Source: Polydactylus sextarius
Taxonomy: Eukaryota > Chordata > Actinopteri > Polynemidae
DNA length: 64,000 nt
Direction: 5' to 3'
Assembly (NCBI GenBank): GCA_016801845.1
Contig: CM028919.1
Span: 8,200,001 to 8,264,000 of the forward strand
Shown here: positions 37,522 through 49,790 of the stretch, one piece after another
How the letters are laid out: the number at the start of each line of letters is the position of its first letter
Position numbering within the stretch: the first letter of the stretch is position 1
Notes under the pieces: generated by a model
Database searches by the model: none
What the model was told of the DNA's origin: nothing
What the model saw: the letters and a program-made list of their open reading frames with translations, nothing else
Position numbers and translations under genes: made by a program

Positions 37522-38559
37522 ACCCCACACGCGACTATAAATGCGCACCTGGGAGAGTCTTTGCAAACAAATAGGTGATTTTATGTCAGTATTGTGTTTA
37601 CAGTTTGTTTACACTGCCCTCAAGTGTCCATAAATGCATTTCCTGTATCCTTACAACATGTAAACTTGTTGCTCAGTGCAGCCTCTGCTGTGTTGTCCAC
37701 TGATTTCATCCACTGGAGACTTTGGGAATTACGTGCAGTAGTTTAGACTGAGGGCAGTGACACTTGACCTTATGGTCTCAGACTTGTTTTTCTAGCCTCC
37801 AGGCCACTGCTGCCTCATACAATACTTAATTCTTTCTTTTTTCTGTCTAGTCTGCCTTTCTTCCTCCTGGCATCTCTCCAGCGCCTTAAGCCATCTGAAT
37901 AGTCACAGGAGACGACTCTGTCATCCAGACAAATCTCAGAGGAGGCTGGCCGATTGTTTTAGATCCTAATGAGCTGCTTATAAAAGCGTTGCTTCCTGTC
38001 TTTCCTTCCCATATTTTTTACAACTCGACAGGGTCCAAAATCGATTCCACCAGACAATATTAAGGAAACATTAAAAGATTCTTATAAAGTTAATGCTCTT
38101 TCCCTCTGAACAGTTTTTTTAAACTTCAAAAATGTTTTTCCTTGAATCCCTGCCATGTTTTACCCTCAGCAGCACTGGCAAAGAGCTCCAGGGGGGTGGA
38201 GGGTTTAAGGTTGAAATACTGAAAAGAGGTGAGAGCAGTTTGGTGACGATGGGTCGCTGCCCTTGGCACTAACCAGAGAAATCTGATCCAAGATCACCAA
38301 CATGCCCGTACAATAACACAGATCTATTGTGTCATTTTAGAACAAAGAGGCATTTTAAGTGCCTTAAGTGTGCAATAAAAATGCAATCCTAACCTAAATC
38401 ACCCCTTAACTTAACTCCTATATACATAGACATGTGTGATTGGAATAAAAATAAAAATAAAAAGTTTATGCTGTATACCACTTTAAAGTATGGCATTATT
38501 GTATTGTGTTGTATTTAAGCATTGTGTGTTCAGATCTACTTTCTCATATTTCTTCTCAT

Positions 38560-38720
38560 CTCTCTTTGTCCTGCTTCTGTGATGTTTTATTGGCTAAACA
38601 AGCTGAGCTTAAAGCAGCCTGTCACCTGAGCACAATTAACATAATAAGCATCTAATATTGAGAGTCATTACAAGGGGGCTATTAAATGGAAGAGGCAGTA
38701 ACCACATTGTGACTCAGCAC
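38560..38720. other. candidate conserved non-coding block
   Basis: Repeat-free, with an ATTGGCTAA (38589), a CACCTGAG E-box (38623), ACAATTAAC (38631) and several TAATA/CATTA cores. The composition is like a tissue enhancer. No comparison data were available. Confidence 0.25.
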
Positions 38721-39228
38721 ACGCAGATTGAGTGCATGCACACACATGTACACATGTGCACACACAGTCATAGTGCTAGATTCATGTCCTGACATGTACC
38801 CCGACCTCAGCAGAGAGGGAAGCAGCCTCAGGCATGAATCTACACTTTAATAAGTTGTAACTGTGATATGTTGCATTAGCTGCAACCTGCTGCTACCAGC
38901 AATTACTGAGTGTGATATTATTTAAAAATTGTAATTAAAATCCTTCAGTTTTCATAGATATCCACCTTTAATGAAGCCGCAAACAGACTTGTGTAGAGCT
39001 CAGTGTGACTGACATATGCTGCCTTTTGAAATAAGTTTGTCTTGTTGGACTTGTGTTGGCCTCTCTTCTCCAGCTCCAGCACAATGTGCAACATAAAAGC
39101 CAGCCACTTCAGAGAGCTTGTTGAGCTTTCAACTTCAACATGCGCCTCCTGAGACTTCCACTCACTGTCAGAGCGCTCAGAACAAAGCACACCAGCCACA
39201 CTGCAGCCGCTGGAAACATTAGGCTGCA

Positions 39229-39252
39229 GTGTGTGTGTGTGTGTGTGTGTGT
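39229..39252. repeat. (GT)n microsatellite
   Basis: About 12 GT units. Confidence 0.9.
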
Positions 39253-40316
39253 AAGACAGTGGGGAGGGAATGTTGCATTAATGCATGGAGACATTGTTTC
39301 ATAAGGTTGCTGTTTATCCTTGTTTGGTTTCCAAGTTAACTGGCATCAATTTGAGTCGCTGTGTTAACGGTCAAATGCTGTTACACATTGTGTGTTAGTC
39401 ATATTCATGATTAAACATGAGGTTTATTCATTTGGCATGGATGAGGTGCTTGTGGCACTGCAGTGATGCATAATATTAGAACTAACCTGCACAGATGTGC
39501 AACCAATGGGATGTTGCATTAATTAGTTGACCTAGACTAAATGCAAGAAAGAGTTTAGATGTGTATTATTCATGAGCAGCTTCTATAAAAAAAAAAAAAT
39601 AGTTGTGTGTTTATGGCATTGGTGTAGAAGAAGAATATGAGGCTTAAAAGGAAGAACAATTGCATTTATTTTCATATTGTGACCACAAACCATATATTAT
39701 ATGTCATGAGTAATTGATTACACTTTTCAAGTAACTTGCCAAATCCCAGTGTCCAACCCTTAACACACATAAACACATACATACAGAGTGAAATGTATAC
39801 ATAAAGAAGTCTTTCCTTTGTTTTGATTCCCTCCACATCATACAGCCCATCCGCACATTGTTTATACTGACTATAAATTATAGAGTGAAATCATGGACAG
39901 CTGAACAAGCAAAAATGACCGTGGCAAAGCTTGAAAGCAGAAATAAAAAAAAAAAGCAACTATAAGCACACCTAACGAAACCGTAATGCACGCTCATTCA
40001 ACCTAATTTGTCCCATCCTTTTATGTTGTCCTTGGCTTGGACACAAACACTTCTTCAAAGAGAGAGGATTTGACCCATGTTCTGCACCTTCCACCCAACA
40101 CATCCATCCACCCACACACACACACACTCATAGACATGTACACACACACTCTAACCATAGCCAACACACTCTGGTTTTTAAATTTCCTTGAAGATGGACA
40201 CATCAAAGACATCAGCTGGCAACAGTGACCTGGTCTGACCGCCATGACTGGAGAGTAGTTTCTTTAAACAAGCACCACTCCAAATGATGACTCTGCAGGT
40301 CACCTGTTTCACCACA

Positions 40317-40341
40317 GTGTGTGTGTGTGTGTGTGTGTGTG
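40317..40341. repeat. (GT)n microsatellite
   Basis: About 12 GT units followed by a G-rich stretch to about 40380. Confidence 0.9.
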
Positions 40342-41131
40342 GAAGGGGTGGGGTTGGGGGTGAGATGGGGAGGTGGGAGTCTCTTCTCACACACCTGCAG
40401 TGGAGCAATTTCCTTCACACTCCTCTGGTTCTTGTACTCCTGTCTCTTGTAGACATGTAGCTCTCTTCTCACCTCTCTCCCCCTCCCTTCATCCTCTTTT
40501 CATCAATTTCTCTTCTCCTCATCTGGGCGGCATTAGCAGGGCCGCTGACACGCACGGTTCTGATAGGCGAGCAACAGCGTGGAGACATGTAAAGTGTGCC
40601 AGTGGAAAATTATAACCCTCAATCAAAAACAGCAAACCCCAAAGCCATGCCACAACAATACTGCCACCTGGTTCTGTTTGGTTTTTTGGGTTGGTTGGGG
40701 GCGTGGGTGTTGGGACTCTGTGGTGGACAGGCTGTCCCTGAGGAATGATAAGGAAGTTAATGAAGAAGAGGGAATGATGCAAGACCCAAACACAGAGCGC
40801 AGTGAGTGGTGGAGTGAGCTGACAGGAGGTGGGTCCTGACCTGTCATTCAGGTTGATGAATTAATCTGTTGACAAGCCCGGCTGCTACCCCCAGCTCAAG
40901 CCTTCTCACAGAGACTGTGTTCACAGCAAATTGGCCGACCTCTCCAGTCAGAGCTGCCTGACTCAGATCTATGGGCTTAGCTGTTACCTGAGGCGAGTCA
41001 GACCAAGAGGCCGCCTTCCTCCAAGCCTCCTAAATTATAGCCTTGCTCGGTTCATAGTGCCTGAGGCCAAGTGTGTGTACAAATGCAGTGGCTAACTCAT
41101 TGCTTTACACATAAACACAAGTACAAGCACC

Positions 41132-41132
<1 letters not shown>

Positions 41133-41217
<85 letters not shown>
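41133..41217. repeat. (AC)n(AG)n compound microsatellite
   Basis: AC to about 41166, then about 25 uninterrupted AG units. Confidence 0.95.
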
Positions 41218-41649
41218 CAGAAAGAAAGGCAAGAGCCATTTTCGTCCACTTATCTTTACACACAGTGTTCCAGATGATCAGTTTCAGCAGCCCTCACTCA
41301 GCCTCCCCTCCAGACAAAACTGTAATTATCCTGTAATATTGTTGCAAGCAGTAAATGCTCAACTGTTGTATAATCCCTGAGGAAGTAGCCTTAGGCATTC
41401 CCACAACCTGCACAATCACACCCTTATTTACAGTTAACACAATATGCATCATGCTGGTGGACACCTGTATGGGATTTCTCCACAAATCATGTAGCTTTAC
41501 TAAATGCCAGATAAGTCCACTTATCGGTTTGCCTGTAAACTTCTTTAAGTGCTTCATATTCTTAAATATATGTATTTAGTTATTATGATGATCATTCATC
41601 AGACTATTTTTGTTGCTGAGTCAATAACTTGGTGCTCTATGCACAGCGC

Positions 41650-41740
41650 GTGATGAGTGCAGTGTGAGCAGTGTTGGCGGCAGCTGTGTTCTCCACTGTG
41701 GAACAAATAAAGGAATCTGAATTTGAATTTGAAATTGGAG
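41650..41740. repeat. possible retroelement 3' end
   Basis: ACAAATAAAGGAATCTGAAT followed by TTGAATTTGAAATT looks like a polyadenylation-like end with a short degenerate tail, a form I recall from teleost LINE/SINE copies. The edges and family are unknown. Confidence 0.25.
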
Positions 41741-43669
41741 AAGTGATAGAAATAGAATTGCACTGGACAAGAAAAGGAAATTAAGTCCAATGCTGACCTT
41801 GCAGGGTTTCTTCTGAAGTGGTGAGTAAACAGCAGTGGCTATGTAACGATAGCAAGAACTTACTTATAGCAGCTTTAAATAGAATCTGACAGCGGTTCAA
41901 CTTCTCCTTAGCAAATGCATCATCAGAAACGTGCTTACGTCGCCAAAAGTCTACCCAGTGAATGCTAATTGAATCAGTTTATGTTTATTGCTTGTACTTT
42001 GGAAAAAAATAATTTTATTCTTCCAACAGCACTTCATATTAAGTCGATTCTTCACTGTCAGGTCGTTTCTTAGGAAAGCGTTTATTGCAGGACAGTTCAG
42101 CTGTTGACATGTTTATGTCCTGCTGGTCAGAGGCCTGTTGTTAGGCTGTCACAGCACTTAAAAATAATGAAATGTCTTTCCACAGTCTTGTCTTTTCACA
42201 GTTAATAAGGTATGTAGCTATTTTCTCTTTTTTATATAAAATCATTGTAGCCATGAGTTATTTTATTTATTTTATTTCAAAAGTGAATAAAGTCTTTATT
42301 CCTTGTGGTTTAGTTTAATAAGTTCTCATCTTTCATCCTTAAGAGAGTCTTGTGACTATCTTGGTCAGAGATTAGAGACCTGGTTAGAGGCGGGGGCGTT
42401 GGTGGAACTGGTAACCATCAGGGGCTGAGCCCAGATTCTTAACCATCAGAAAAACTTTTAAAGACAAACTTATAAATAGCCAATTTGGAATCGAGCAACA
42501 TTACTCTTTGAAAATATAAAATAAACCACATCATTTTTATAACCACAGGTTATTGATCAGGGAGGTGTTAAATTACAGTGTGTTTTCTGTTGTAGATGAA
42601 GTTCAAACTGGTGAGGTCATTTCTGAACATTCTGACTCTGACCTATATATCAAAATGCCACCAAGCAGGAGGAGGCAGTTTAGTTTGGCTACATGTAGCT
42701 GTAATATGACGTGCTCTTTTACACACCTTGTTTTCTGGTTCAGCATGAGAGGATGTTCTTCAGCTTCAACCCCCTCAAGTCATTTCTGTCAGCCATTAAG
42801 ACTAAGTATTCCCACATATTTCCCTGTAAACCTTCTCTGATTGGTCCTCTGCTCTGTAAAGATATAAAATTAGAACACTGCCATCTTCTTTTAATGACAC
42901 TCAGTCATGTCGCAACAAACCACTCAAAATGAAGGCCATGCCCAGACCAGGAGACGCCTACGGTTAGAGGCATGGCAGCGGGAAGCACCAAATCTGTTTC
43001 TTTAGTCCTTATAACTTTGTGTTATCTTCTATTATTAGTCTAAATGATATATTCTCACTGCTATTTAAGTGTCTCCCTTAAAAAGACCTGCAAATCCAGG
43101 TAGCCTGGGAGCAATTAGTGTACAAAGATGTATGTAAAGTATAGTCATTTCAAAAATTAACCTACTAGTAAATGGTTTAAATATCTTTGTTATAGGTTAT
43201 ATAATACTAACTGTAGCTATAAAATTAATATCTCAATATAATATCGCAAATACAAACAGGCCAACTGAGAAAATTATTTATAGTCATATAATGATCTGAT
43301 AACTATGTGGTTAGCTGCTTTAACAGCCACATTGGTCACTTAATGGTTTTGAGTTTATTACTAATATGTAAAGATGATTCCAAACAAGTGAGTAAGTTAG
43401 CTAACTGTCCAATAATGTGACTGAGCAAGAAAATACTGATGATATGAATAGATGAAAAGAGATTCTAAGTATATGTGAAATAAGTCTTAACTCGAAATAT
43501 GAAACCACAACTGAAAACTCTTTCTTTCAAAACATTTGTATAACTTTTTTTTTTCTGTTTCAAATCCGGCTTTTGAACTTTTTTTTTTTCAGTTTCACCA
43601 CGTTTGAATTCTTTCTAAGTATTACTGTACGTGTCCTAGGATAGTGGGGATGAGAGATATTGATAGTAA

Positions 43670-43691
43670 AAGAGAGAGAGAGAGAGAGAGA
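43670..43691. repeat. (AG)n microsatellite
   Basis: About 11 AG units. Confidence 0.9.
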
Positions 43692-46600
43692 TAAGAAGAG
43701 AGAGATGTCACTGGCAGAGACAGAAAGAGTGTGTGTACAGTTAGTGTTGTCGAGGTCTGGAGTCTTTGATGTCGACCGAGTAGTGCCCACATGTCCAGCC
43801 CCGCTCTGCCAGGAAATTACAACTCCGTCCCCCCGGAGCCCCGCTGACTGCTGCGAGAAACACTCTGTGTTTGATGTTCTAAAGAGGGATCTCCAATTCA
43901 ATTTAGCCTTTCATCTTATTCCCTTCTCTTTTGTCTGTGATTCATCCAGACTCTGGCAAAGTTACCAACCATTTTCACAAGTCAGAAGTAATATCACACT
44001 GCTTTGTAACATAAATAGCTTTTGAGACAAAGAGAGAAACACAGCAGTAAATAGAGGCACATGGAGAATGTACAACCAGGCCTCAGCAGTGGTCATTTGA
44101 GTTATTATTTCATCAAGCCCCTTTTAGCTGTAAGATTTCTACACACTGCTGATTTTCATATTATTAACTGACCGTGGTGACCTTGGCGTAGCCAATAAGT
44201 AAAAAATGAAACACTCCTTTTCCCTTCCACTCTTTTGACAAGTGCAGCTCTTTTTTTTTTTGTCTGTCAGAGCCTCTGTTTGGACCAGAACTCAGCTGAT
44301 CTGCCAATAAGCAAGATCCAACATCTGCCTTATTTCGATTGTGGAAAGAGCTTGGCACTGCTTTGTTTCTGCCTTGGACGGAGTTCAGTTCCAGATTTTA
44401 TAGCCAAACCAAAAAAAGAAACTGGCTTCTCAGGATTCATAAGCCATCGTTGATGGGTTTCATGGAGGCACAAACAGCTGTTTTGCGTTGCCATCCTGAA
44501 TTTTATTAATCAGCTCTTGGTTCACCCTGGTGATTTATGATACAGAAACAGTCTCACATTGGACTGAACAAGGAGGGATTACATATACACTGCAGACACA
44601 GCTGGGGGTGTTTGCCTTTGCACTGAGTCGGATTAATGTTCAACAGGCTGTTGTTTGGCTAAAGGGAAGATTTCTTTTCAAATGCAGCACCGCCCCCACC
44701 TCTACCTCATATCAACACCACATCTCTCTGCCCGCTCTTCTGCAACTGGTTTATGCTACATTCATGAGTTTGGGTGGGAGAGCCAGGTGATAAAACCAAC
44801 ATTCACTGTTTAAACTTCTTCTGTGGTTTGGTTTATTCCTTCTAATGTGACTGCGTGTAATCCCTTCAGCAGTAGAACAAAAATAAATATAATGTGACCA
44901 AAGCAGATGATTTGATTGTTTTGAAGAGAATGAGACCTTTCATGACACGGCCACAATGTCATCACCACTGTTGACAAGGTTTTATTCTGAGCCCCAGGTT
45001 TTTCCCCTCACCGCTGGACCTCAGCCTGGACTCCTAAGAGTTAAGTGAATAACAGCCTGGCTCTGGTTGATCCTGGCAGGCATTAAACCCCATCCCCTCT
45101 GACTGTGGTTAAATAGCCTCTTTGTAACTCTACAACCCATAAAGCTGAATATATCAGGCTAATAGCAATGATGGACAATTGCTTTCTCTGAGATGAGACA
45201 GCTGCCTTTGACTTCAAATGAGCTCAGAAGTGCAAAGTATGGGCAACCTGCTTGTGTCCACAGTCACAACAAACAGTGTAATTAGCAGGTCAGAGAGAGT
45301 ACTGATGAATGATGATCTGACTGACAATATTTGACAGTATGCAGGTATATCATCATTATCTAAGCGAAACAACACCAGCCCATCTATAAGTGAGTTGTAT
45401 TTCTCCTAATTGTATACGATTGGACTGCACAGTCAGGGGATTTGTTTTGAGTTAGCCTCAACCTGAAACATATGGAGCACTATAATTTCTTGGCAGGCTA
45501 ATGTGGCAAGTGCCTGACCTCTTCCTGTGCTTCTTTTGTTCTGAGAGGGGCCGGGAGGTATCAGGGGATTGCTTATCACTCTGACACAGGATGCCAGCAG
45601 GGGTTCATGGTGCAAGAGGGGAAGTGACAGTGTGGCACTTGCTTGTTTTCATAAGGAATGAGGCGATATTGTGACACATGGCTATGCACCTCAACGAAAA
45701 CAGGAACTGTAATGACGTCCCCAAAGATTGTCAACTGCAATAGGTGGTTTTTACTTTTCTGATTTATATTTGTTAAACCTGCTAATTTGCTAAGTGTAGT
45801 TTTTTTTTGTTTGTTTCCTTAATGTTGCTATTTCATTCTATCTTTGTCCTTGCCTCAGTTTCAGTTTTCATCATATTACTGAAGAAGTGCAAATAAGACA
45901 CAGTAACACATTGAGACAGCTGGATAGTACAGACATGGTGGTTTTGGGTGTATGTGCCTGGCGAGGGGATGTGGTTCTCAGGTCGGGCTCAGAAAAGGGA
46001 GTCATAATCTCATTCTATCACAGGTGCATTTCCCTTGAGTATCTGTGGTTTTACACGCGACCAACACAGCTGTGTGTGTTTGTTCTCACTCAACAAAGAC
46101 ACAGCAGCTGCCGCAGTTTCAAACACACAGGTACTATGACACTGACCAAACTGATTTTTGCACAGAGGTGTTGCATTTATCTGGCACATGACATCCTGCA
46201 ACATGTCTGATTAATGCAATGTCATTTACCATAACTTATCTGGAATGTTGTGCAATTCTGAAAACAGCTGGTTTACAATAAATGAATGTGGTATTCATGA
46301 GCTAAAAGGAAATTGCATTGTGTTGGAAACTGAAATACTTAATAACCTTTCAGGCTTCAAATAGATATTTAATCCGTCTATTTTGTACTTAAGTTCAGTA
46401 CTTGAGTGAACATATTCACTTACTTTGCACTATTTGTCCAGGTAACTACTGCACTGCTGACTTCATCTCTTTAGTAAATAATGCATTGATGTTCACACTC
46501 TTTGGTCAGTCAGATACTTGTTCAGGATATATTAACAACAAGTTGAAACATCTTCATATACATGAAAAACTGCAGCAAATGTTGCATTTTATTTTACAAG

Positions 46601-46777
46601 TTCTATGTGCAGAAGGCGTTAAGTCTTAAATGTCCACCAAAATAAAAAAAAAAGCTCTCCAAGAACAAAAAGTATTACATCATGTCTAAAGCTAAAAGTC
46701 TATTAGCTCATAAATCATAGTTGAACATGTTTGTCTTATAGCTAGTCTGCAAAGAAAGAAGAACAGAGGTTAGGGCT

Positions 46778-46860
46778 GGTCAAACGTCTCCTCCCCTGTG
46801 ACCTATTGACCCCTGATCCCTGGTCAGACCTCAGACTAGGGGAGGGTGAGGGGTTTGACC
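46778..46860. promoter_or_regulatory. cluster of nuclear-receptor half sites in an inverted repeat
   Basis: The stretch begins GGTCAAAC (46778-46785) and ends with its exact complement GTTTGACC (46853-46860). Inside are TGACCT (46799), TGACCC (46807) and GGTCAG (46822). That makes five GGTCA-type half sites in 83 bp on both strands. Receptor binding is inference. Confidence 0.35.
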
Positions 46861-47304
46861 TTACTTACTTTAGCTCAGCGGCCTAATGGCCTGCCACTGT
46901 CACTGCCTGCCACAGTTTGACAGCTCTATGAGGCCTCATCACACTGGACAAACTTGAGAGCTGGGGCATGGGGCAGGCAGAAAGGGGGAGTGAAGGGAGG
47001 GGGTGTTCTTCTGTGTGCTTCAGATCTTTATATGCATTTGTGTGACACTACACTGATTTCTGTTATGCTAGAGACACACATGAACACAGAAGCCATAGTT
47101 ACAGTCATGAACACAGAGGAATTGTGTGTTTATAGCCAGTGAAAGCATGTAGAAGCATGTAACCCACAGAATATTAAAACAAGGGCGACTCTGGTGGTTA
47201 CGCGAATGGCAGCACATAGGGAGAACTGTGTGTGTGTCTGTGGTAAGAGGTCCTATGATGTCGAACAATGGTTCCTCTTCATCTGGTCATGTGGTGTGTT
47301 GTTT

Positions 47305-47311
<7 letters not shown>

Positions 47312-47362
<51 letters not shown>
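47312..47362. repeat. (TG)n microsatellite
   Basis: About 25 TG units. Confidence 0.95.
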
Positions 47363-47363
<1 letters not shown>

Positions 47364-47396
47364 TTAGTGTGCACGTGTAATTTTTTTGTATGCATC

Positions 47397-47419
47397 TGTG
47401 TGTGTGTGTGTGTGTGTGC
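47397..47419. repeat. (TG)n microsatellite
   Basis: About 11 TG units. Confidence 0.9.
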
Positions 47420-47504
47420 TTGTGGTGCATGTAGCTTGGTCACATGAAAATAGTGCTAATGAGGGACTACTGTTCACAGCTGGCACCAGTGGTCAGACCT
47501 CTGC

Positions 47505-47505
47505 T

Positions 47506-47531
<26 letters not shown>
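47505..47531. repeat. (AC)n microsatellite
   Basis: About 13 AC units. Confidence 0.9.
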
Positions 47532-47537
<6 letters not shown>

Positions 47538-47749
47538 AAAACCAGAGATCAGAAAGTTGAGTCAGACCTGGGAGTAATGACAGTAGCCAGCATTTTCACC
47601 AGCCCTCATGTAGAAGGTCCATCCTGTCATCATGGAGCAGAGGTTAAGCTTGTTGCACCTCAACACATAAATATGAGTGAACTATTAATTATACAGCTGA
47701 TGCTAACCTTGATTTGAGGCTTTAATTAGTTTTAGTCATGCTAGAAACA

Positions 47750-48045
47750 TGGCTGTAGTGATGGCAGTAGTCAGCAGATCTGCTTTTAGGCCAAGACTGA
47801 AACATCTCAATAATTCTCAGAAGGATTGTCATGAAATTTCATTTCATAGTTCCCAGAGGATGAATACATTGACTCTTCCACTGGGGGGTTTCCACCCACC
47901 ACCACCATAAGATTTGTTTATCACATACCATATGTACACATTTTCATTTTGTCCAATGCTTTGGTTTATGACTAAATTCTCTGCTAACTCCTGATTAGCA
48001 AATGTTAGCTTGCATGCCAATACATTAAACCAAGGTATTGTCTTT
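47750..48045 (+). repeat. percomorph interspersed repeat copy
   Basis: Phrases in order: agactgaaacatctcaataa, attgtcatgaaatttcattt, cccagaggatgaatacattg, gtccaatgctttggtttatg, ttagcaaatgttagcttgca. I recall this order from a highly abundant, unnamed (to me) repeat of spiny-rayed fishes. The copy is diverged, and its edges and mechanism are not visible. Confidence 0.6.
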
Positions 48046-48307
48046 ACCAGTATTAATAAACCAGTATAATAACCAGCATAATAAAGTCATTTATCCATCT
48101 GTCACCTATCTATCATTGTGTAGACAACAAGCACAGTAACACACTTGACACACTAGCAAGGTGATGCATTTGCAAGAAGCCATAAACCCAGTGGCTATAG
48201 CTTCTGTGGCTAGCACACCTCTTACTTAAGGTGTTCTGAGGCAGTGGTCACTGGTTTATATGCTATGCACAGTGGTGGATCTGAGGGTTAGCAACTGACT
48301 TACTGAT

Positions 48308-48330
48308 AAAAAAAAAAAAAAAAAAAAAAA
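48308..48330. repeat. poly-A tract
   Basis: About 22 A residues. Confidence 0.9.
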
Positions 48331-49564
48331 CAGTTGCACTCTTGCATGAGAAATGTGACACTTATGTCAACAACAGAATGTGTGTTTGTTTTATCAAAAA
48401 GATTAGACTGTTTTTTTTTTTTTTTAGATGCCTGGAAAAGCTCAGAAATAAAAGTGTCAAATCATACTTTAGTTGCTCTTGAGCTTTTGAGTGAGTTTAT
48501 ATGAACTGATGATGTGTGATGTTAAATGGGTGTATGAAATCATTTCACATCGATTGCAGGTCCCTGAAGTGAATCAAATCAAATCAAATCAAAACTGCAT
48601 CGTGACAGATGCAGACTCATGATATCAGCAAATATATATCATATAGCTGAATTTAGATAATATTATATAGTGATGATTGTTATTTACACCACAATGGCTA
48701 CTGAGATGGTTATGTGATACTTCTCAGAAAATCCATTTATATGCAGTTGTACAGACGCAGATTAATGCAAAACACCCCCATAACATATGTGCTATGGCTA
48801 CACCGTTTAGATATTTGCACATATGCAAAGCCTTGTTGATATCCAACTGTTTTGTTATGTTTAAAAGTATGTGTGTTTCTTCCTCCATCCAGAAATGTGG
48901 GCTTCACTTTCAGTCAGAGCAGTAACCTTTCAAAATGATGTGGCCTGTGCACATCCCTACATAAGCCACATCATTTTGTTTTGTCTACTGCAATTGTTAT
49001 TATACTAGATCATTATAGGGGAGACGTTATGAGGAATATAAAACTTGGATATAAAAACTTCACACTGACAGCACACTTAAATGTGATCACACATGCACAC
49101 ATCATTCATATTCACATGTGCACACCAGCACCTACAGACATACAGTCAGTTATTGTACCAGTTAGTGATCACTGTCCTATTAGGAGGATTGTGGCCATAG
49201 GGGGTTGTTTTAAAAACCTTAATCCCTGATCCCAGCAGGAGGGAGGTTTGCTGGCCATGGCCCAGCATCCAGGTGATACATAATAGGAGGGCAGAGTGCA
49301 TGATTTTCTGTGAGTGTGTGCGTATGTCTGGCTCACAGAGTTTTCTCATTGGAAACTAGCCAGCTGACAGCATTTGGCAGTGCCTGTTGAGTCTTTGTGT
49401 GAAAACTTCCCTCAGCCAGAGAACCAAACACACTGTGTAATTGTTGTTCGTGTCAGACACAATCTACTACAATGTGCAGTTACTGCAGCCAGATGAAGAT
49501 GAATCTCTGTGTTTGAGTCATTTCGCAAAAAACAAAGCAACTTGTGCTTTTTTTGTGTTCGTTT

Positions 49565-49790
49565 GCTCTTCTGGTACCTAATTAGAGAGTTACATTAAAG
49601 CAACCAGCATGACTCAAGAGCAGCCATCTCATCCCCGCTCCTTTTGATGGAGGAGATCCGCTGCTTTAATTACTGGTCTTCATTCACTCATGTTTCACTC
49701 AAATTGCTCCACGGTCACATGATGGGGATTAGCCGCTACTCGTGGTCATGGACGGTTGTTTGAAGATCACACAGCTTCTGAAGCGCTGAT
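49565..49790. other. candidate conserved non-coding block
   Basis: Repeat-free; contains CTAATTAGAG (49579), TTTAATTACTGG (49665) and a long run of unique sequence rich in balanced CA/TG words. It is enhancer-like in texture only. Confidence 0.25.

Larger units (their letters stand above)
38721..46770. other. intergenic DNA
   Basis: No exon was recognised. CA/TG and GA arrays are listed separately. At 41690-41730 the phrase GGAACAAATAAAGGAATCTG followed by GAATTTGAATTTGAAATT resembles the 3' end plus simple tail of a fish retroelement. AT-rich unique DNA fills 41950-42330 and 42990-43560. Confidence 0.5.
46861..47739. other. intergenic DNA with TG/CA arrays
   Basis: No exon. Three dinucleotide arrays lie within 220 bp: TG at 47312-47362, TG at 47397-47419 and CA at 47505-47531. 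Confidence 0.6.
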
